From NCBI RefSeq assembly GCF_038235435.1, contig NZ_CP151275.1:2108001-2172000 (forward strand): 64,000 nt of DNA, in the 5' to 3' direction. The translations under genes were made by a program, and so were the position numbers. Every line of letters begins with the position of its first letter. Position 1 is the stretch's first letter. This DNA comes from Niveibacterium sp. SC-1 (GTDB lineage: Bacteria; Pseudomonadota; Gammaproteobacteria; Burkholderiales; Rhodocyclaceae). Below are positions 47,668-58,574 of the stretch, in pieces. A model generated the notes under the pieces. It was not told the origin of the DNA, made no database searches, and saw only the letters and a program-made list of their open reading frames with translations.

Positions 47668-48402
47668 ATGCTCGCAATCATCGGCGGCAGCGGTCTGACC
47701 CAGCTATCAAATCTCGACGTGCAACGTCGCGAAGTCGTGCGTACGCCTTACGGCGAACCCTCTGGCGTGCTCCTTTTCGGGCGTGTCTGCAATCTCGACG
47801 TGGTCTTCCTCGCGCGCCATGGCTACGGCCACACGATTCCGCCGCACATGGTGAACTACCGCGCCAACATCTGGGCACTACAACAGGCGGGTGTGACGGG
47901 CATCCTGTCCGTGGCCTCTGTCGGCGGCATCCGCGGTGACATGGCGCCGGGCACGCTGGTCGTGCCGCACCAGATCATCGACTACACCTGGGGCCGCAAG
48001 AGCACCTTCCACGACATGGCCGACAGGCCGGTCGTGCATATCGACTTCACCCACCCCTACGACCCGATTCTGCGCCGTCGTCTGATCGCTGCTGCGACGG
48101 ATGCAGGCGAGAACGTGATCGACGGGGCTGTGTATGCCGCCACGCAGGGGCCGCGCCTGGAAACGGCCGCCGAAGTGGATCGGCTCGAGCGCGATGGCGC
48201 CGACATCGTCGGAATGACCGGGATGCCGGAGGCGGCGCTGGCGCGCGAACTGGCGATTCCCTACGCCGCGATCTCGGTAGTTGCCAACTGGGGCGCGGGC
48301 AGGGCGGACAGTTCCGAAGGCATCGGGTTCGGCACGATCGAAGGCACGCTGCAAGGTGCGATGGGGCGCGTGCGCAAGGTGCTGGAGAAAGTCTGCGCAT
48401 GA
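47668..48402 (+). CDS. S-methyl-5'-thioinosine phosphorylase (MTAP/PNP family)
   Basis: The 244-residue protein has the trimeric phosphorylase features: phosphate-binding [25 protein letters not shown], and [13 protein letters not shown]. At the base-recognition loop it reads VVANWGAG with Asn207 instead of the Asp of adenine-type enzymes; this is the signature of methylthioinosine phosphorylases such as Pseudomonas PA3004, which prefer 6-oxopurine. It recycles the methylthioadenosine by-product of polyamine and quorum-signal synthesis after deamination. It overlaps def by 4 bases. Confidence 0.9.
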   Translation: MLAIIGGSGLTQLSNLDVQRREVVRTPYGEPSGVLLFGRVCNLDVVFLARHGYGHTIPPHMVNYRANIWALQQAGVTGILSVASVGGIRGDMAPGTLVVPHQIIDYTWGRKSTFHDMADRPVVHIDFTHPYDPILRRRLIAAATDAGENVIDGAVYAATQGPRLETAAEVDRLERDGADIVGMTGMPEAALARELAIPYAAISVVANWGAGRADSSEGIGFGTIEGTLQGAMGRVRKVLEKVCA

Positions 48403-48932
48403 TCCGCGAGGTCCTCAGGATGGGGGATCCGCGCTTGCTGCGGGTCGCCAAGCCCGTTCAGCGTTTCGGCACGCCGGAGCTGGATGCGCTGGTCGCAGAC
48501 ATGCTCGACACGATGCACGCGCTCAACGGGGCGGGCATTGCCGCGCCCCAGATCGGCGTGGACCTGCGTGTTGTGATCTTCGAGGTCAGAAACAATCCGC
48601 GCTATCCGGACGCGGAGTCGATCCCGCTGACCGTGCTCTGCAATCCGCAGATCACCTTTCTTGGCGAAGAGAAGGAAGAGGGCTGGGAAGGCTGCTTGTC
48701 CGTGCCTGGTCTGCGGGGCGTGGTGCCGCGCTTCATGCGCCTGCGCTACCAGGGCTTCGCACCCGACGGAACGCCGATCGACCGCGAGGCCAGCGGCTTT
48801 CACGCGCGCGTCGTCCAGCACGAGTGCGATCACCTTGACGGTGTTCTCTATCCGATGCGGGTCGAGGACTTCACCCGCTTCGGCTATACCTCGGTGCTCT
48901 TTCCCGAGCTCGAACCGGATTCGGACGACTGA
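48399..48932 (+). CDS. def: Peptide deformylase
   Basis: The 177-residue protein contains the three deformylase motifs: GAGIAAPQ (44-51), EGCLS with metal ligand C99, and HECDH with H141, E142 and H145. It removes the formyl group from nascent proteins. It starts within the phosphorylase stop codon. A second deformylase next to fmt is usual in such genomes but lies outside this window. Confidence 0.95.
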   Translation: MIREVLRMGDPRLLRVAKPVQRFGTPELDALVADMLDTMHALNGAGIAAPQIGVDLRVVIFEVRNNPRYPDAESIPLTVLCNPQITFLGEEKEEGWEGCLSVPGLRGVVPRFMRLRYQGFAPDGTPIDREASGFHARVVQHECDHLDGVLYPMRVEDFTRFGYTSVLFPELEPDSDD

Positions 48933-48959
48933 GCGGCGGAGGGGGCGAAAACGACTGCG

Positions 48960-51542
48960 CTAGACGCGCAGTCGTTCAAGCAGCGCGCTTTCCAGCCTGA
49001 CCAGCGCGCTCGTCGCCTGGAGTTCGGGGCTGCTGATCAGAAAGGTGTCTTCCGCACGCTCGCCGAGCGTCGCAATCTTGGCTGTGTGCAGGTTGATGTT
49101 GTGCTCGTTCAGCGTGCTCGCGATCGTGTAGAGCAGGCCCGGACGGTCCGCCGCGATCACCGAAAGGATGTAGTGCTGGCCGCGTTCGTCCGGGCGGATG
49201 CCGACCTCCGGGGCGATCGGGAAGTGCCGGACCTGGCGTGAAAGCCGGCCGGCGCCGGGCTTGTCCAGCGCCCCTTCGCGCATCAGGCGCTCGGTGAGCT
49301 CATGTTCGACCAGTGACACGATGTCGCGGTAGTTCTCGTCGCCGCTCGGGTCGAGGAGCACGAAGCTGTCGAGTGCATAGCCGTGGCGCGTCGTGTGGAT
49401 CTTGGCGTCCATGATCGACAGGCCGTGGCGGCTGAAGAAGGCGCACAGACGCAGGAAGAGCTCTCGCGTGTCGTGCGCATACACCATGACCTGCAAGCCG
49501 CGTTCCACCTGGCTTGGGCGGGCCTTGACCACGGGCGTCTCGCTATTGCTCCGGTGATAGAGCATGCGGGTGTGCCAGACGATCTCGTCGATGTCGTGGC
49601 GCATGAAGTACACGGTGTCGAGCTCGTGCCAGAGCTTCTCCTCGATGCCTTCCACCAGGCCGAAGTAGCGCAGCCGGGCGCGTGCCTCGTCGAGCCGTTC
49701 CGGAAGTCCCTTGGCCTGCTCGGGCGTGTCGCCATGCAGGAGCCGACGTGCAGCGAGGAACAGGTCTTCCAGGAGTTTCGCTTTCCAGCCGTTCCAGACC
49801 TTCGGACTGGTGCCGCGGATATCTGCGTGGGTCAGCAGGTAAAGCGCGACCAAGCGCCGCTCGGTGCCGACCAGACGGGCGAATCCGCTGATCACCTCGG
49901 GGTCGGAAAGATCGCTCTTCTGCGCGACCTGCGACATGGTGAGGTGGTGCTCCACCAGCCATTCGAGGAGATCGGTGTCTTCGGCATCCAGACCATGCGA
50001 TTCGCCGAATTCGCGTACGTCGGCCATGCCGAGCTGGCTGTGATCGCCGCCGCGGCCCTTGGCGATGTCGTGGAAGAGCGCTGCGACGAAAAGCAGCCAG
50101 TGCCGTTCGAGGCTGCTCATCAGGCGTGTGCACAGCGGGTACTCGTGCGCATGCTCGTCCATGCTCATGCGGCGCAGATTGCGCATCACCTGCAGGATGT
50201 GCTGGTCGACCGTGTAGACATGGAAGAGGTCGTGTTGCATCTGGCCGACGATGCGACCGAACGCCGGCAAGTAGTGGCCGAGGATGTCGTACTGGTTCAT
50301 CCGCCGGAATTCGTGCGTGATGCCGCTGTCCTGCTGGAAGAGCGCGAGGAAGTTGGCGCGGTTCGCCGGGTCCTCGCGGAAGTCCTCGTCGATGCGGTCC
50401 CGCGAGGCCCACAGCGCGCGCAGCGTACGCGCGCTCATGCCCTTGAGATCCGGGTGCTGCTCCATCAGCAGGAAGGCTTCCAGCAGTGCTGCCGGCTCGC
50501 GCTCGAAGAGCTGGTCGTCCGCGATGTCCAGCAGGGACTGGCGCTTGTTGAAGCGCGCGTTGATCTCCTGGATGCCGTCCGCCTCCTGCGGGAGGATTTG
50601 GGTCTCCAGGTTCTGCAATAACAGCGTATTGAGCTGGGTGACCTTCTTGGCCGCGAGGAAGTACTGCTGCATCAGCACTTCCGAGGCACGTCGCGATCCG
50701 GTCGCGACAATGCCGAGCGCCCGGGCCAGCGCCTCCTGGTGGTCGAAGAGCAGGCGATCTTCGCGACGCTTGGTCAGGTAATGCAAGGTGATGCGCACGG
50801 TGCGCAGCAATCGCTCCGCTGCCTTGAGTTCCACGCATTCCTCGGGCGTGATCAGGCTGCGCTCGGCCAGCTCGTCCCAGCCCGCTCCGAAGCCCGCCGC
50901 GAGTGCGATCCACACGATGGTCTGCAGGTCGCGCAGGCCGCCGGGACTTTCCTTGCAGTTGGGTTCCAGCGCGTAGGGCGTGTCGTTGAACCGGTTGTAA
51001 CGCTGCTCCTGCTCGGCTCGCTTGGCGACGAAGAAACCCTGTAGGTTGAAGTCCTTGCGCGCTGCTTCCAGCAGCGCCGCGAAGAGCGCTGCATTGCCGC
51101 AGAGCAAACGCGATTCGAGCAGGTTGGTCTGCACCGTCACGTCGGCCGCGGATTCCTCGACGCATTGCGCCACGGTGCGCACGCTGTGGCCGACCTCCAG
51201 GCCCATGTCCCAGAAACTGCCTATCAGGCTTTCCAGGCGCGGGGCGAGCGTGGCGTCGGGGTCTTCGGTCAGCAGGATGAGGACGTCGACATCGGAGCAG
51301 GGGAAGAGCTCACCCCGACCGTAACCGCCGACGGCGATCAGAGCTGCGTCCGCAGGCAGTCCAGCGGCGGTCCAGACCTCGCGCAGGGCCTGGTCGACGA
51401 GGGCTGCGTGCCGGTGCAGCAGTGCGTCGGGGTCAGGGTCGAGTTCGTAGGCGCTGCGCAGTGCAGCCCGTTCGTCGTGGATGCGCCGACGCAGCAGGTC
51501 GGCGGTCCGGCGCAGACCGTCGCGCTCCGTCGTGGCCGACAT
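48960..51542 (-). CDS. glnD: GlnD, bifunctional PII uridylyltransferase/uridylyl-removing enzyme
   Basis: The ATG at 51542 overlaps the map stop (TGATG) and gives 860 residues; an open extension upstream runs through map. Domains: nucleotidyltransferase with GGYGRGELFPCSDVD (72-86), an HD domain with H491-D492 in LFHDIAKGRGGDH, and two C-terminal ACT domains near residues 683 and 789 (AADRPGLLYTIASTL). It senses glutamine and modifies PII proteins. Confidence 0.96.
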   Translation of the reverse strand: MSATTERDGLRRTADLLRRRIHDERAALRSAYELDPDPDALLHRHAALVDQALREVWTAAGLPADAALIAVGGYGRGELFPCSDVDVLILLTEDPDATLAPRLESLIGSFWDMGLEVGHSVRTVAQCVEESAADVTVQTNLLESRLLCGNAALFAALLEAARKDFNLQGFFVAKRAEQEQRYNRFNDTPYALEPNCKESPGGLRDLQTIVWIALAAGFGAGWDELAERSLITPEECVELKAAERLLRTVRITLHYLTKRREDRLLFDHQEALARALGIVATGSRRASEVLMQQYFLAAKKVTQLNTLLLQNLETQILPQEADGIQEINARFNKRQSLLDIADDQLFEREPAALLEAFLLMEQHPDLKGMSARTLRALWASRDRIDEDFREDPANRANFLALFQQDSGITHEFRRMNQYDILGHYLPAFGRIVGQMQHDLFHVYTVDQHILQVMRNLRRMSMDEHAHEYPLCTRLMSSLERHWLLFVAALFHDIAKGRGGDHSQLGMADVREFGESHGLDAEDTDLLEWLVEHHLTMSQVAQKSDLSDPEVISGFARLVGTERRLVALYLLTHADIRGTSPKVWNGWKAKLLEDLFLAARRLLHGDTPEQAKGLPERLDEARARLRYFGLVEGIEEKLWHELDTVYFMRHDIDEIVWHTRMLYHRSNSETPVVKARPSQVERGLQVMVYAHDTRELFLRLCAFFSRHGLSIMDAKIHTTRHGYALDSFVLLDPSGDENYRDIVSLVEHELTERLMREGALDKPGAGRLSRQVRHFPIAPEVGIRPDERGQHYILSVIAADRPGLLYTIASTLNEHNINLHTAKIATLGERAEDTFLISSPELQATSALVRLESALLERLRV

Positions 51543-52366
51543 CAGGCTGCGAAACGGTCGGCGACGATTGCCGGGATCGCGGGCGAACCTGCCGAAATGG
51601 TCAGAGGTTCCACACCGGTCTCCGTGACGAGACAGGTGTGTTCCCACTGGGCCGACAGGCTGCGGTCCTTGGTGACGATGGTCCAGCCGTCGGGCAGCTC
51701 AGAAATGTGTCGCTTGCCCGCGTTGATCATCGGTTCGATCGTGAAAATCATGCCCGCCTTGAGCTCCACGCCAGTGCCCGGGCGGCCGTAGTGCACCACC
51801 TGTGGTTCCTCGTGGAAGCCGCGGCCGATGCCGTGGCCGCAAAATTCCTGCACGACAGAGAAGCCGGCCGCCTCCGCATGGCGCTGGATCGCATGTCCGA
51901 TATCGCCCAGGCGGGCGCCCGGGCGCACCTGCGCGATGCCCAGCCACATGCATTCGTAGGTGATCGTGCAGAGGCGGCGCGCCAGGATGGAGCCGGCCGC
52001 TTCTCCGCCGACGATGAACATCCGGCTGGTGTCACCGTGGAATCCATCTTTGATCACCGTGATGTCCAGATTCGCGATGTCGCCGCGCTTGAGCACCTTG
52101 TTGCCGGGGATGCCGTGGCAGACCACATGATTGACAGAGGTGCAGATCGATTTCGGGTAGGGCGTATATCCCGGCGGCGCGTAGTTGAGCGGCGCAGGAA
52201 TGCCTCCCTGCACTTGCGTGATGTACTCGTGGCAGATCCGGTCAAGCTCCTCCGTGGTCACGCCCGGCTGGACGAAGGGCGTGACGTGGTCCAGCACCTC
52301 GGATGCGAGGCGGCCGGCAATCCGCATGGCGGCGATTTCTTCGGGGGTCTTGATCGTGATGCTCAT
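51542..52366 (-). CDS. map: Methionine aminopeptidase type I
   Basis: The ATG at 52366 behind AGGAA gives 274 residues. The five metal ligands are in place: D101, D112, H178, E211 and E242. It removes the initiator methionine of nascent proteins. It diverges from rpsB, the usual arrangement in proteobacteria, and glnD follows it. Confidence 0.96.
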   Translation of the reverse strand: MSITIKTPEEIAAMRIAGRLASEVLDHVTPFVQPGVTTEELDRICHEYITQVQGGIPAPLNYAPPGYTPYPKSICTSVNHVVCHGIPGNKVLKRGDIANLDITVIKDGFHGDTSRMFIVGGEAAGSILARRLCTITYECMWLGIAQVRPGARLGDIGHAIQRHAEAAGFSVVQEFCGHGIGRGFHEEPQVVHYGRPGTGVELKAGMIFTIEPMINAGKRHISELPDGWTIVTKDRSLSAQWEHTCLVTETGVEPLTISAGSPAIPAIVADRFAA

Positions 52367-52436
52367 ATCGATTCCTGCGCAAACCATAAGGTTAACGCCT
52401 GCACCCGTGGCTGGGCAAACCGTATGGTCGAAGGGC

Positions 52437-52466
52437 TTGAGTGGTTGGCCTGTCTCTTGCTAAACT
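52437..52466 (+). promoter_or_regulatory. Probable rpsB promoter
   Basis: TTGAGT (52437-52442), 18-base spacer, TAAACT (52461-52466). It would give a leader of about 150 bases before the rpsB start. Confidence 0.5.
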
Positions 52467-52512
52467 AGCGGGCTGACTGCTTTCGCGACGACGCCACTGG
52501 GGTGTTCGTGCG

Positions 52513-52582
52513 GGGGCAGTACTTCACACGCCCCTGATATAGGGTCCCGCGGAAGCGGGCAGGGCTTGGCGTATCTCACGCC
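52513..52582 (+). promoter_or_regulatory. Structured 5' leader of rpsB
   Basis: Three stem-loops follow each other: GGGGC/GCCCC (52513-52534), CCCGC-GGAA-GCGGG (52546-52559) and GGCGT-ATCTC-ACGCC (52568-52582). In E. coli the rpsB-tsf leader is a target of autorepression by S2; a similar role is likely but the motif was not compared. Confidence 0.45.
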
Positions 52583-52626
52583 GGCTCGCAGGGGCGGAGG
52601 CTAACCCTTAGTTCGGAGAACTCAAG

Positions 52627-53379
52627 ATGTCCGTCACTATGCGCCAAATGCTCGAAGCCGGCGTGCACTTCGGTCACCAGACCCGCTTCTGGAACCCCAA
52701 GATGGCCCCGTTCATTTTCGGCCATCGCAACAAGATTCACATCATCAACCTCGAAAAGACCATGGCCAAGTACCAAGAGGCCATGGGTTTCGTGCGCAAG
52801 CTCGCTGCCAACCGCGGCACCGTCATGTTCGTGGGCACCAAGCGCCAGGCGCGTGAAATCCTCGCCGAGGAAGCGGCCCGCGCTGGTATGCCCTTCGTCG
52901 ATGAGCGCTGGCTCGGCGGCATGCTGACCAACTTCAAGACGGTCAAGCAGTCGATCAAGCGCCTGAAGGACATGGAGCAGATGTTCGAAGACGGCTCCAT
53001 CGAGAAGCTGTCGAAGAAGGAAGCCCTGATGGCCTCCCGCGAACTCGAAAAGCTGCAGAAGTCCATCGGCGGCATCAAGGAAATGGGCGGCCTGCCCGAC
53101 GCGCTGTTCGTGATCGACGTGGGTTACCACAAGATCGCCATCACCGAAGCCAAGAAGCTGGGCATTCCCATCGTGGCCGTGGTCGATACCAACCACTCGC
53201 CCGAAGGCGTGGACTATGTGATCCCGGGTAACGACGACTCCTCGCGCGCCATCCGCCTCTACGCCCGTGGCGTGGCCGACGCGGTGCTGGAAGGCAAGAA
53301 CAACGTGATCGCCGAGATCGTTGCTGCCGGTCAGGATGAATTCGTCGAGGTCGAAGAAGGTTCCGAAGAGCAGGCCTAA
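52627..53379 (+). CDS. rpsB: Ribosomal protein S2
   Basis: The 250-residue protein has the S2 signatures [20 protein letters not shown] and [32 protein letters not shown] and [20 protein letters not shown]. The C-terminus is acidic. It binds the 30S subunit last and is needed for initiation. It is the first gene of the rpsB-tsf operon. Confidence 0.98.
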   Translation: MSVTMRQMLEAGVHFGHQTRFWNPKMAPFIFGHRNKIHIINLEKTMAKYQEAMGFVRKLAANRGTVMFVGTKRQAREILAEEAARAGMPFVDERWLGGMLTNFKTVKQSIKRLKDMEQMFEDGSIEKLSKKEALMASRELEKLQKSIGGIKEMGGLPDALFVIDVGYHKIAITEAKKLGIPIVAVVDTNHSPEGVDYVIPGNDDSSRAIRLYARGVADAVLEGKNNVIAEIVAAGQDEFVEVEEGSEEQA

Positions 53380-53389
53380 GGTCTGATGC

Positions 53390-53410
53390 GGGGCCGCGAC
53401 TCGCGGTCCC
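53390..53410 (+). promoter_or_regulatory. Stem-loop between rpsB and tsf
   Basis: GGGGCCGCG (53390-53398) pairs with CGCGGTCCC (53402-53410) with one G-T pair and a 3-base loop, followed by a pyrimidine-rich stretch. It may be a partial terminator that sets the S2 to EF-Ts ratio. Confidence 0.5.
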
Positions 53411-53455
53411 GACCTTCTTCCTTCCCCAATCTGAATCGAATCTGCAGGAGTTAGC

Positions 53456-54352
53456 ATGGCGGAAATTACCGCAGGCATGGTCAAGGAACTGCGCGAGAAG
53501 ACCGACGCGCCGATGATGGAATGCAAGAAGGCGCTGACCGAGGCGGGCGGCGACCTGGACAAGGCTGAAGAAATCCTGCGCGTGAAGCTGGGCAACAAGG
53601 CTTCCAAGGCTGCGGCTCGCGTCGCCGCCGAGGGCGTGGTCGCGATCCACGTGGCCGCCGATGGCAAGCTCGGTGCGATGCTCGAGATCAACAGCGAAAC
53701 CGACTTCGTTGCCAAGAACGACGACTTCCTCAAGCTGGCTGCTGACAGCGCCCGCCTGGTTGCCGAAAGCAACCCGGCCGACGTGACTGCATTGAGCGCG
53801 CTGCCGCTGGACGGCAAGACCGTGGAAGAAGTGCGTTCGGCACTCGTCGGCAAGATCGGCGAGAACATGAGCCTGCGTCGCTTCCAACGCGTCCAGGCCC
53901 AGGGCAAGCTGGCCCAGTACATCCACGGTGGCGCCAAGATCGGCGTGCTGGTTGATCTCGTTGGTGGCGACGATCAACTGGGCCGTGACATCGCGATGCA
54001 CATCGCAGCGTCCAAGCCCAAGGCGCTTGACGCTTCGGGCGTCTCCGCCGAGCTGCTCGACACCGAGCGCCGCATCGCCATCGAGAAGGCGCGCGAGAGC
54101 GGCAAGCCCGAAGCGATGCTGGAAAAGATCGCCGAAGGTACCGTGCAGAAGTACCTGAAGGACGTGACCCTGATGGGCCAGGTCTTCGTCAAGGCCGAGG
54201 ACGGCAAGCAGACCATCGAACAGCTGCTCAAGTCCAAGGGCGCCTCGGTGGCCGGCTTCACCCTCTACCTGGTGGGTGAAGGCATCGAGAAGAAGGTCAC
54301 CGACTTCGCAGCCGAAGTCGCCGCTCAAGCTGCCGCGGCCGCCGCGCGCTGA
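53456..54352 (+). CDS. tsf: Elongation factor Ts
   Basis: The 298-residue protein has the N-terminal UBA-like domain ([40 protein letters not shown]) and the core motif [16 protein letters not shown]. It exchanges GDP for GTP on EF-Tu. It lies 77 bases after rpsB. Confidence 0.98.
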   Translation: MAEITAGMVKELREKTDAPMMECKKALTEAGGDLDKAEEILRVKLGNKASKAAARVAAEGVVAIHVAADGKLGAMLEINSETDFVAKNDDFLKLAADSARLVAESNPADVTALSALPLDGKTVEEVRSALVGKIGENMSLRRFQRVQAQGKLAQYIHGGAKIGVLVDLVGGDDQLGRDIAMHIAASKPKALDASGVSAELLDTERRIAIEKARESGKPEAMLEKIAEGTVQKYLKDVTLMGQVFVKAEDGKQTIEQLLKSKGASVAGFTLYLVGEGIEKKVTDFAAEVAAQAAAAAAR

Positions 54353-54367
54353 GCGTTTGAGTAGTAA

Positions 54368-54396
54368 CGGTACGGCGGCTCCCTGTCGCCGTACCG
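54368..54396 (+). terminator. Stem-loop after tsf, possible terminator
   Basis: CGGTACGGCG (54368-54377) pairs with CGCCGTACCG (54387-54396), a perfect 10-base stem with a 9-base loop. No T-run follows, so termination would be partial. It lies 16 bases after the tsf stop and 100 bases before pyrH. Confidence 0.5.
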
Positions 54397-54495
54397 CGCA
54401 GCATCACACCGCAGTAAGGTCGTCGCAGTAAGCTCTTCCCCACGCTCGATGCTTTCGGGCGCCCGCCACCGCCGGACTAAAGGATCTGCCCCGAT

Positions 54496-55212
54496 ATGAC
54501 CGCTCCCGCCTATCGTCGCATTCTGCTCAAACTCTCCGGTGAGGCCCTCATGGGCAACGATGCTTTCGGCATCAACCAGGAGGTTGTTTCGCGCATCGTG
54601 GCCGAAGTCGCCGACGTGGTGAAACTGGGTGTGGAAGTCGGCGTAGTCATCGGAGGGGGCAATATCTTTCGTGGCATGGCTGGTGCCTCGTCGGGTATGG
54701 ACCGCGCGACGGCGGACTACATGGGCATGCTCGCGACCGTAATGAACGCGATGGCCTTGGCCGATGCGATGAACAAGACGGGTCTCGTTGCCCGCGTGCA
54801 GTCCGGCCTCTCGATGGAAGCCGTGGTCGAGCCCTACATCCGGGGCAAGGCGATCCGCTATCTCGAAGACGGCAAGGTCGTCATCTTCGCCGCCGGCACC
54901 GGCAACCCGTTCTTCACCACCGATACCGCTGCGGCGCTCCGCGGTGCCGAGATCGGTGCCGAGATCGTACTCAAGGCCACCAAGGTCGATGGCATCTACA
55001 CCGCCGACCCGAAGAAGGATCCCTCCGCGACGCGCTATTCGCGCATCAGCTTCGACGAGGCGATCAGCAAAAACCTGCAGGTCATGGATGCGACGGCCTT
55101 CGCGCTTTGCCGTGACCAGAAACTCCCGATCAAAGTGTTCAGCATCTTCGCGCCGGGCGCGCTCAAGCGTGTGGTGTCGGGCGAAGACGAAGGCACCTTG
55201 GTGCATATCTGA
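54496..55212 (+). CDS. pyrH: UMP kinase
   Basis: The 238-residue amino-acid-kinase-fold protein has [40 protein letters not shown] and [16 protein letters not shown]. It phosphorylates UMP to UDP and is regulated by GTP and UTP in the family. It lies between tsf and frr, as in most proteobacteria. Confidence 0.97.
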   Translation: MTAPAYRRILLKLSGEALMGNDAFGINQEVVSRIVAEVADVVKLGVEVGVVIGGGNIFRGMAGASSGMDRATADYMGMLATVMNAMALADAMNKTGLVARVQSGLSMEAVVEPYIRGKAIRYLEDGKVVIFAAGTGNPFFTTDTAAALRGAEIGAEIVLKATKVDGIYTADPKKDPSATRYSRISFDEAISKNLQVMDATAFALCRDQKLPIKVFSIFAPGALKRVVSGEDEGTLVHI

Positions 55213-55227
55213 GCTAGAGGATCCGCC

Positions 55228-55785
55228 ATGATCGCCGACCTGAAAAAGACCTCCGAACAAAAGATGCTGAAGTCGATCGAGTCCCTCAAGGCCGACCTCG
55301 GCAAGGTGCGCACCGGGCGAGCCCACACGGGTCTGCTCGATCACGTTCAAGTGGAGTACTACGGCTCCATGGTGCCGATCGCGCAGGTCGCCAACGTGAC
55401 GCTTATCGATGCTCGTACCATCGGCGTGCAGCCTTGGGAAAAGCCGATGATCGCCAAGGTGGAAAAGGCGATCCGCGATTCCGACCTGGGCCTGAATCCG
55501 GCGACCCAGGGCGACATGGTGCGTGTGCCGATGCCCGCGCTGACCGAAGAACGCCGCAAGGACCTGATCAAGGTTGTGCGCCAGGAGGCCGAGAACGCGC
55601 GCGTCGCGATCCGCAACCTGCGTCGCGATGCCAACAACCAGCTCAAGGATGCGGTCAAGGACAAGACCATCTCCGAGGACGACGATCGTCGCTCCCAGGA
55701 GGATGTGCAAAAACTGACTGACCGTTACGTCGCAGAAGTGGATAAGCTCCTCGCTGAAAAGGAAAAGGAGCTGCTGCAGGTCTGA
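55228..55785 (+). CDS. frr: Ribosome recycling factor
   Basis: The 185-residue protein has the family sequence [20 protein letters not shown], the hinge, [20 protein letters not shown] and a C-terminal [15 protein letters not shown] helix. It splits the post-termination ribosome with EF-G. It lies 15 bases behind pyrH. Confidence 0.98.
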   Translation: MIADLKKTSEQKMLKSIESLKADLGKVRTGRAHTGLLDHVQVEYYGSMVPIAQVANVTLIDARTIGVQPWEKPMIAKVEKAIRDSDLGLNPATQGDMVRVPMPALTEERRKDLIKVVRQEAENARVAIRNLRRDANNQLKDAVKDKTISEDDDRRSQEDVQKLTDRYVAEVDKLLAEKEKELLQV

Positions 55786-55808
55786 CCCGGCGCGGCCCTG
55801 GTCAAGAC

Positions 55809-56585
55809 ATGGTGCTCAAGAAACTTCTCAGCTCCACCCGCGAGATCCCTGCGACGGGTGAAATGCCTGCTCACGTGGCAATCATCATGGACGGCAACGG
55901 CCGTTGGGCGCGCAAGCGCCTGATGCCGCGGGTTGCCGGTCACAAGCGCGGCCTTGAAGCGGTGCGCGAGATCGTCCGCACCTGCATCGAGCGCGGTATC
56001 CGCCACCTGACGCTCTTCGCTTTCAGTTCCGAGAACTGGCGTCGTCCCGAGGACGAAGTCAGCTTTCTCATGAACTTGTTCCTGCGGGCCCTTGAAGACG
56101 AAATCGCGCGACTTCACAAGAACCGCATCCGCTTTCGCGTGATCGGGGATCTCACCCGATTCGACCCGCGCATTCGCCAACTCATCGCTGATGCCGAAAC
56201 GCTCACCGCGAACAACGATCAGCTGACGCTGAGCATTGCTGCGAACTATGGCGGTCGCTGGGACATCCTGAACGCGATGAGCGCAATGCTCGCGGCCAAC
56301 CCGGGCAAGCGCGAAGGTTTCTCTGAAGCGGACCTGGCACCGCATCTCGCGCTCGCGGATGCGCCGGAACCGGATCTCTTCATCCGCACGGGTGGCGAGG
56401 AGCGCGTCAGCAATTTTCTCCTGTGGCAACTCGCGTACACGGAGTTCTATTTCACCGACATACTCTGGCCGGAGTTCGATACCGCGGCGTTTGAGGTCGC
56501 GCTCAAGTCCTATAGCCAGCGCGAACGTCGTTTCGGGCGCACGAGCGAACAGCTGCAGCCCGCTGCGGCTGAGGAGGCCCGCTAA
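55809..56585 (+). CDS. uppS: UppS, undecaprenyl diphosphate synthase
   Basis: The 258-residue cis-prenyltransferase has catalytic D28 in [24 protein letters not shown] and the C-terminal [20 protein letters not shown]. It makes the C55 lipid carrier for peptidoglycan and surface sugars. It is immediately followed by cdsA (2 bases). Confidence 0.96.
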   Translation: MVLKKLLSSTREIPATGEMPAHVAIIMDGNGRWARKRLMPRVAGHKRGLEAVREIVRTCIERGIRHLTLFAFSSENWRRPEDEVSFLMNLFLRALEDEIARLHKNRIRFRVIGDLTRFDPRIRQLIADAETLTANNDQLTLSIAANYGGRWDILNAMSAMLAANPGKREGFSEADLAPHLALADAPEPDLFIRTGGEERVSNFLLWQLAYTEFYFTDILWPEFDTAAFEVALKSYSQRERRFGRTSEQLQPAAAEEAR

Positions 56586-56587
56586 GC

Positions 56588-57388
56588 ATGCTTCGCCAGC
56601 GAGTGATTACGGCGATCGTCCTCTTGATCGTCCTTGCCTTGGCGCTGTTCGCTCTTCCCCAGTGGCCGTGGTGGCTCTTCTGTGGCGGTGTGCTGTTTGC
56701 TGCGGGTTGGGAGTGGGGCGGACTCGGGGCTTGGGCAAGTGCCCAGCGGTGGGCCTACGGCGCGGTGCTCGCAGCGCTGGGCATGCTCGTGTTCTGGGCG
56801 CAGGATACGCGTCTGGATTGGGCCGCCTTCGGCCTTTCGTTGGCGTTCTGGATTGTCTTCGTTCCCTTGTGGTTGCGGAGCAAGTGGGCGCCCAAGGGCG
56901 TGCCGACGGTCGCGCTCGTCGGCTTGGTGGTCCTGCTGCCTGCGGCGCTGGCCTTGGCGCGGCTGCGCGACATCAGCCCGTGGCTGCTGCTCGCGATTGC
57001 CGCGATCGTGTGGGTGGCGGACATCTGTGCTTATTTCGGCGGGCGTGCGTTCGGCAAGCGCAAGCTTGCTCCGAGCATCTCTCCCGGCAAGAGCTGGGAG
57101 GGCGTCTGGAGTGGTCTGCTCGGCGTGCTCGTGTATGGTTGCGTGGTGCTCTTTTTTGGTCTGCCCACCGTCACTGCTCATCTGGGCTGGTTCGCGTGCG
57201 TGGCGATGTTAGTCGTCCTGACCGCCCTGAGCGTGGAGGGCGATCTGTTCGAGTCCATGCTCAAGCGCAGGGCGGGAATCAAGGACAGCAGCAACCTGTT
57301 GCCCGGACACGGCGGGGTGCTCGATCGCATCGACAGCCTGACTTCGACCTTGCCCCTGGCAGCGCTGATCGCCGCGCTCTGGAGTTGA
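56588..57388 (+). CDS. cdsA: CdsA, phosphatidate cytidylyltransferase
   Basis: The 266-residue protein has about seven to eight membrane helices and the family signature near the C-terminus, [19 protein letters not shown] followed by VLDRIDSL. It makes CDP-diacylglycerol for all phospholipids. dxr starts one base after its stop codon. Confidence 0.95.
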   Translation: MLRQRVITAIVLLIVLALALFALPQWPWWLFCGGVLFAAGWEWGGLGAWASAQRWAYGAVLAALGMLVFWAQDTRLDWAAFGLSLAFWIVFVPLWLRSKWAPKGVPTVALVGLVVLLPAALALARLRDISPWLLLAIAAIVWVADICAYFGGRAFGKRKLAPSISPGKSWEGVWSGLLGVLVYGCVVLFFGLPTVTAHLGWFACVAMLVVLTALSVEGDLFESMLKRRAGIKDSSNLLPGHGGVLDRIDSLTSTLPLAALIAALWS

Positions 57389-57389
57389 A

Positions 57390-58574
57390 GTGGTGCAGAA
57401 ACTGACCCTGCTCGGTGCGACTGGCTCGATCGGCGCGAGCACGCTCGACGTCATTCAAAGACACCCCGAGCGCTTCAGTCTTTGGGCCGTGAGCGCGCAT
57501 CGACAGCTCGAACGTCTTGCCGAGATCATCACCAAATACCAGCCCGCCGTAGCGGTAGTCGCCGATGCCGCCGGCGCCGATCGTCTGGCGACGCTTCTCG
57601 CCGGTGTTTCGCACGCCTGCCTCATTCGCCATGGTGCGGAGGCTTTGTGTGAAATTGCCTCTGCGCCGCAAGTCGACACAGTGATGGCTGCGATCGTGGG
57701 TGCGGCTGGTCTTGCGCCGACTCTCGCCGCCGCGCGCGCCGGCAAGCGCGTATTGCTGGCGAACAAGGAGTCCCTGGTCATGTCCGGCGACATCCTGCTC
57801 GAGGCCGTGCGCAGTTCCGGTGCGACGCTGCTGCCTATCGACAGCGAGCACAACGCTGTCTTCCAGTCCTTGCCCGATGGTTTTCCTCACGGCCTCGACG
57901 GAGCCGGCGTGCGCCGTATCCTGCTGACGGCCTCGGGTGGGCCGTTCAGGATTGCGCCACTGGAAAGTCTGCATGCCGTGACACCGGAGCAGGCCGTTGC
58001 GCACCCGAACTGGGTGATGGGGCGCAAGATCTCGGTCGACTCGGCGACCATGATGAACAAGGGCTTGGAAGTCATCGAAGCACACTGGCTGTTCGGCGTC
58101 GGCGCCGATCGTATCGACGTGGTGGTGCATCCCCAGAGCGTCATCCACTCGATGGTCGAATATGCCGACGGTTCGGTGATCGCGCAGCTCGGCAACCCGG
58201 ACATGCGCACGCCGATCGCACATGCTTTGGCCTATCCGGAGCGGATTGAGTCCGGCGTCGCCTCTCTGGATTTCATGCGCCTGGCGGGTCTGTGTTTCGA
58301 GGCACCGGACCTACGCCGTTTTCCTTGTCTACGCCTGGCCTACGAGGCTTTGAAAGCCGGCGGTACGGCATCAGCCATTCTCAACGCGGCCAACGAGGAG
58401 GCGGTTGCGGCTTTCCTCGATCGACGGCTCGGCTTCACGGGCATCGCGCATGTAGTCGAGGCCTGCCTCGACGCACTGGGGGCCGATGCGGCGGACTGCC
58501 TGGATAGCGTGCTCGCAGCGGACGCCCGGGCACGCGAGCAGGCGACCACGCTCATAGCGGCAAGGATGCACTGA
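57390..58574 (+). CDS. dxr: DXP reductoisomerase
   Basis: A GTG at 57390 gives 394 residues. NADPH-binding [15 protein letters not shown], the [12 protein letters not shown] segment, metal ligand Asp in [12 protein letters not shown] and the flexible loop SGGPFR are present. It is the committing step of the MEP isoprenoid pathway, which feeds UppS and the hopanoid genes of this window. It overlaps rseP by one base. Confidence 0.97.
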   Translation: MVQKLTLLGATGSIGASTLDVIQRHPERFSLWAVSAHRQLERLAEIITKYQPAVAVVADAAGADRLATLLAGVSHACLIRHGAEALCEIASAPQVDTVMAAIVGAAGLAPTLAAARAGKRVLLANKESLVMSGDILLEAVRSSGATLLPIDSEHNAVFQSLPDGFPHGLDGAGVRRILLTASGGPFRIAPLESLHAVTPEQAVAHPNWVMGRKISVDSATMMNKGLEVIEAHWLFGVGADRIDVVVHPQSVIHSMVEYADGSVIAQLGNPDMRTPIAHALAYPERIESGVASLDFMRLAGLCFEAPDLRRFPCLRLAYEALKAGGTASAILNAANEEAVAAFLDRRLGFTGIAHVVEACLDALGADAADCLDSVLAADARAREQATTLIAARMH

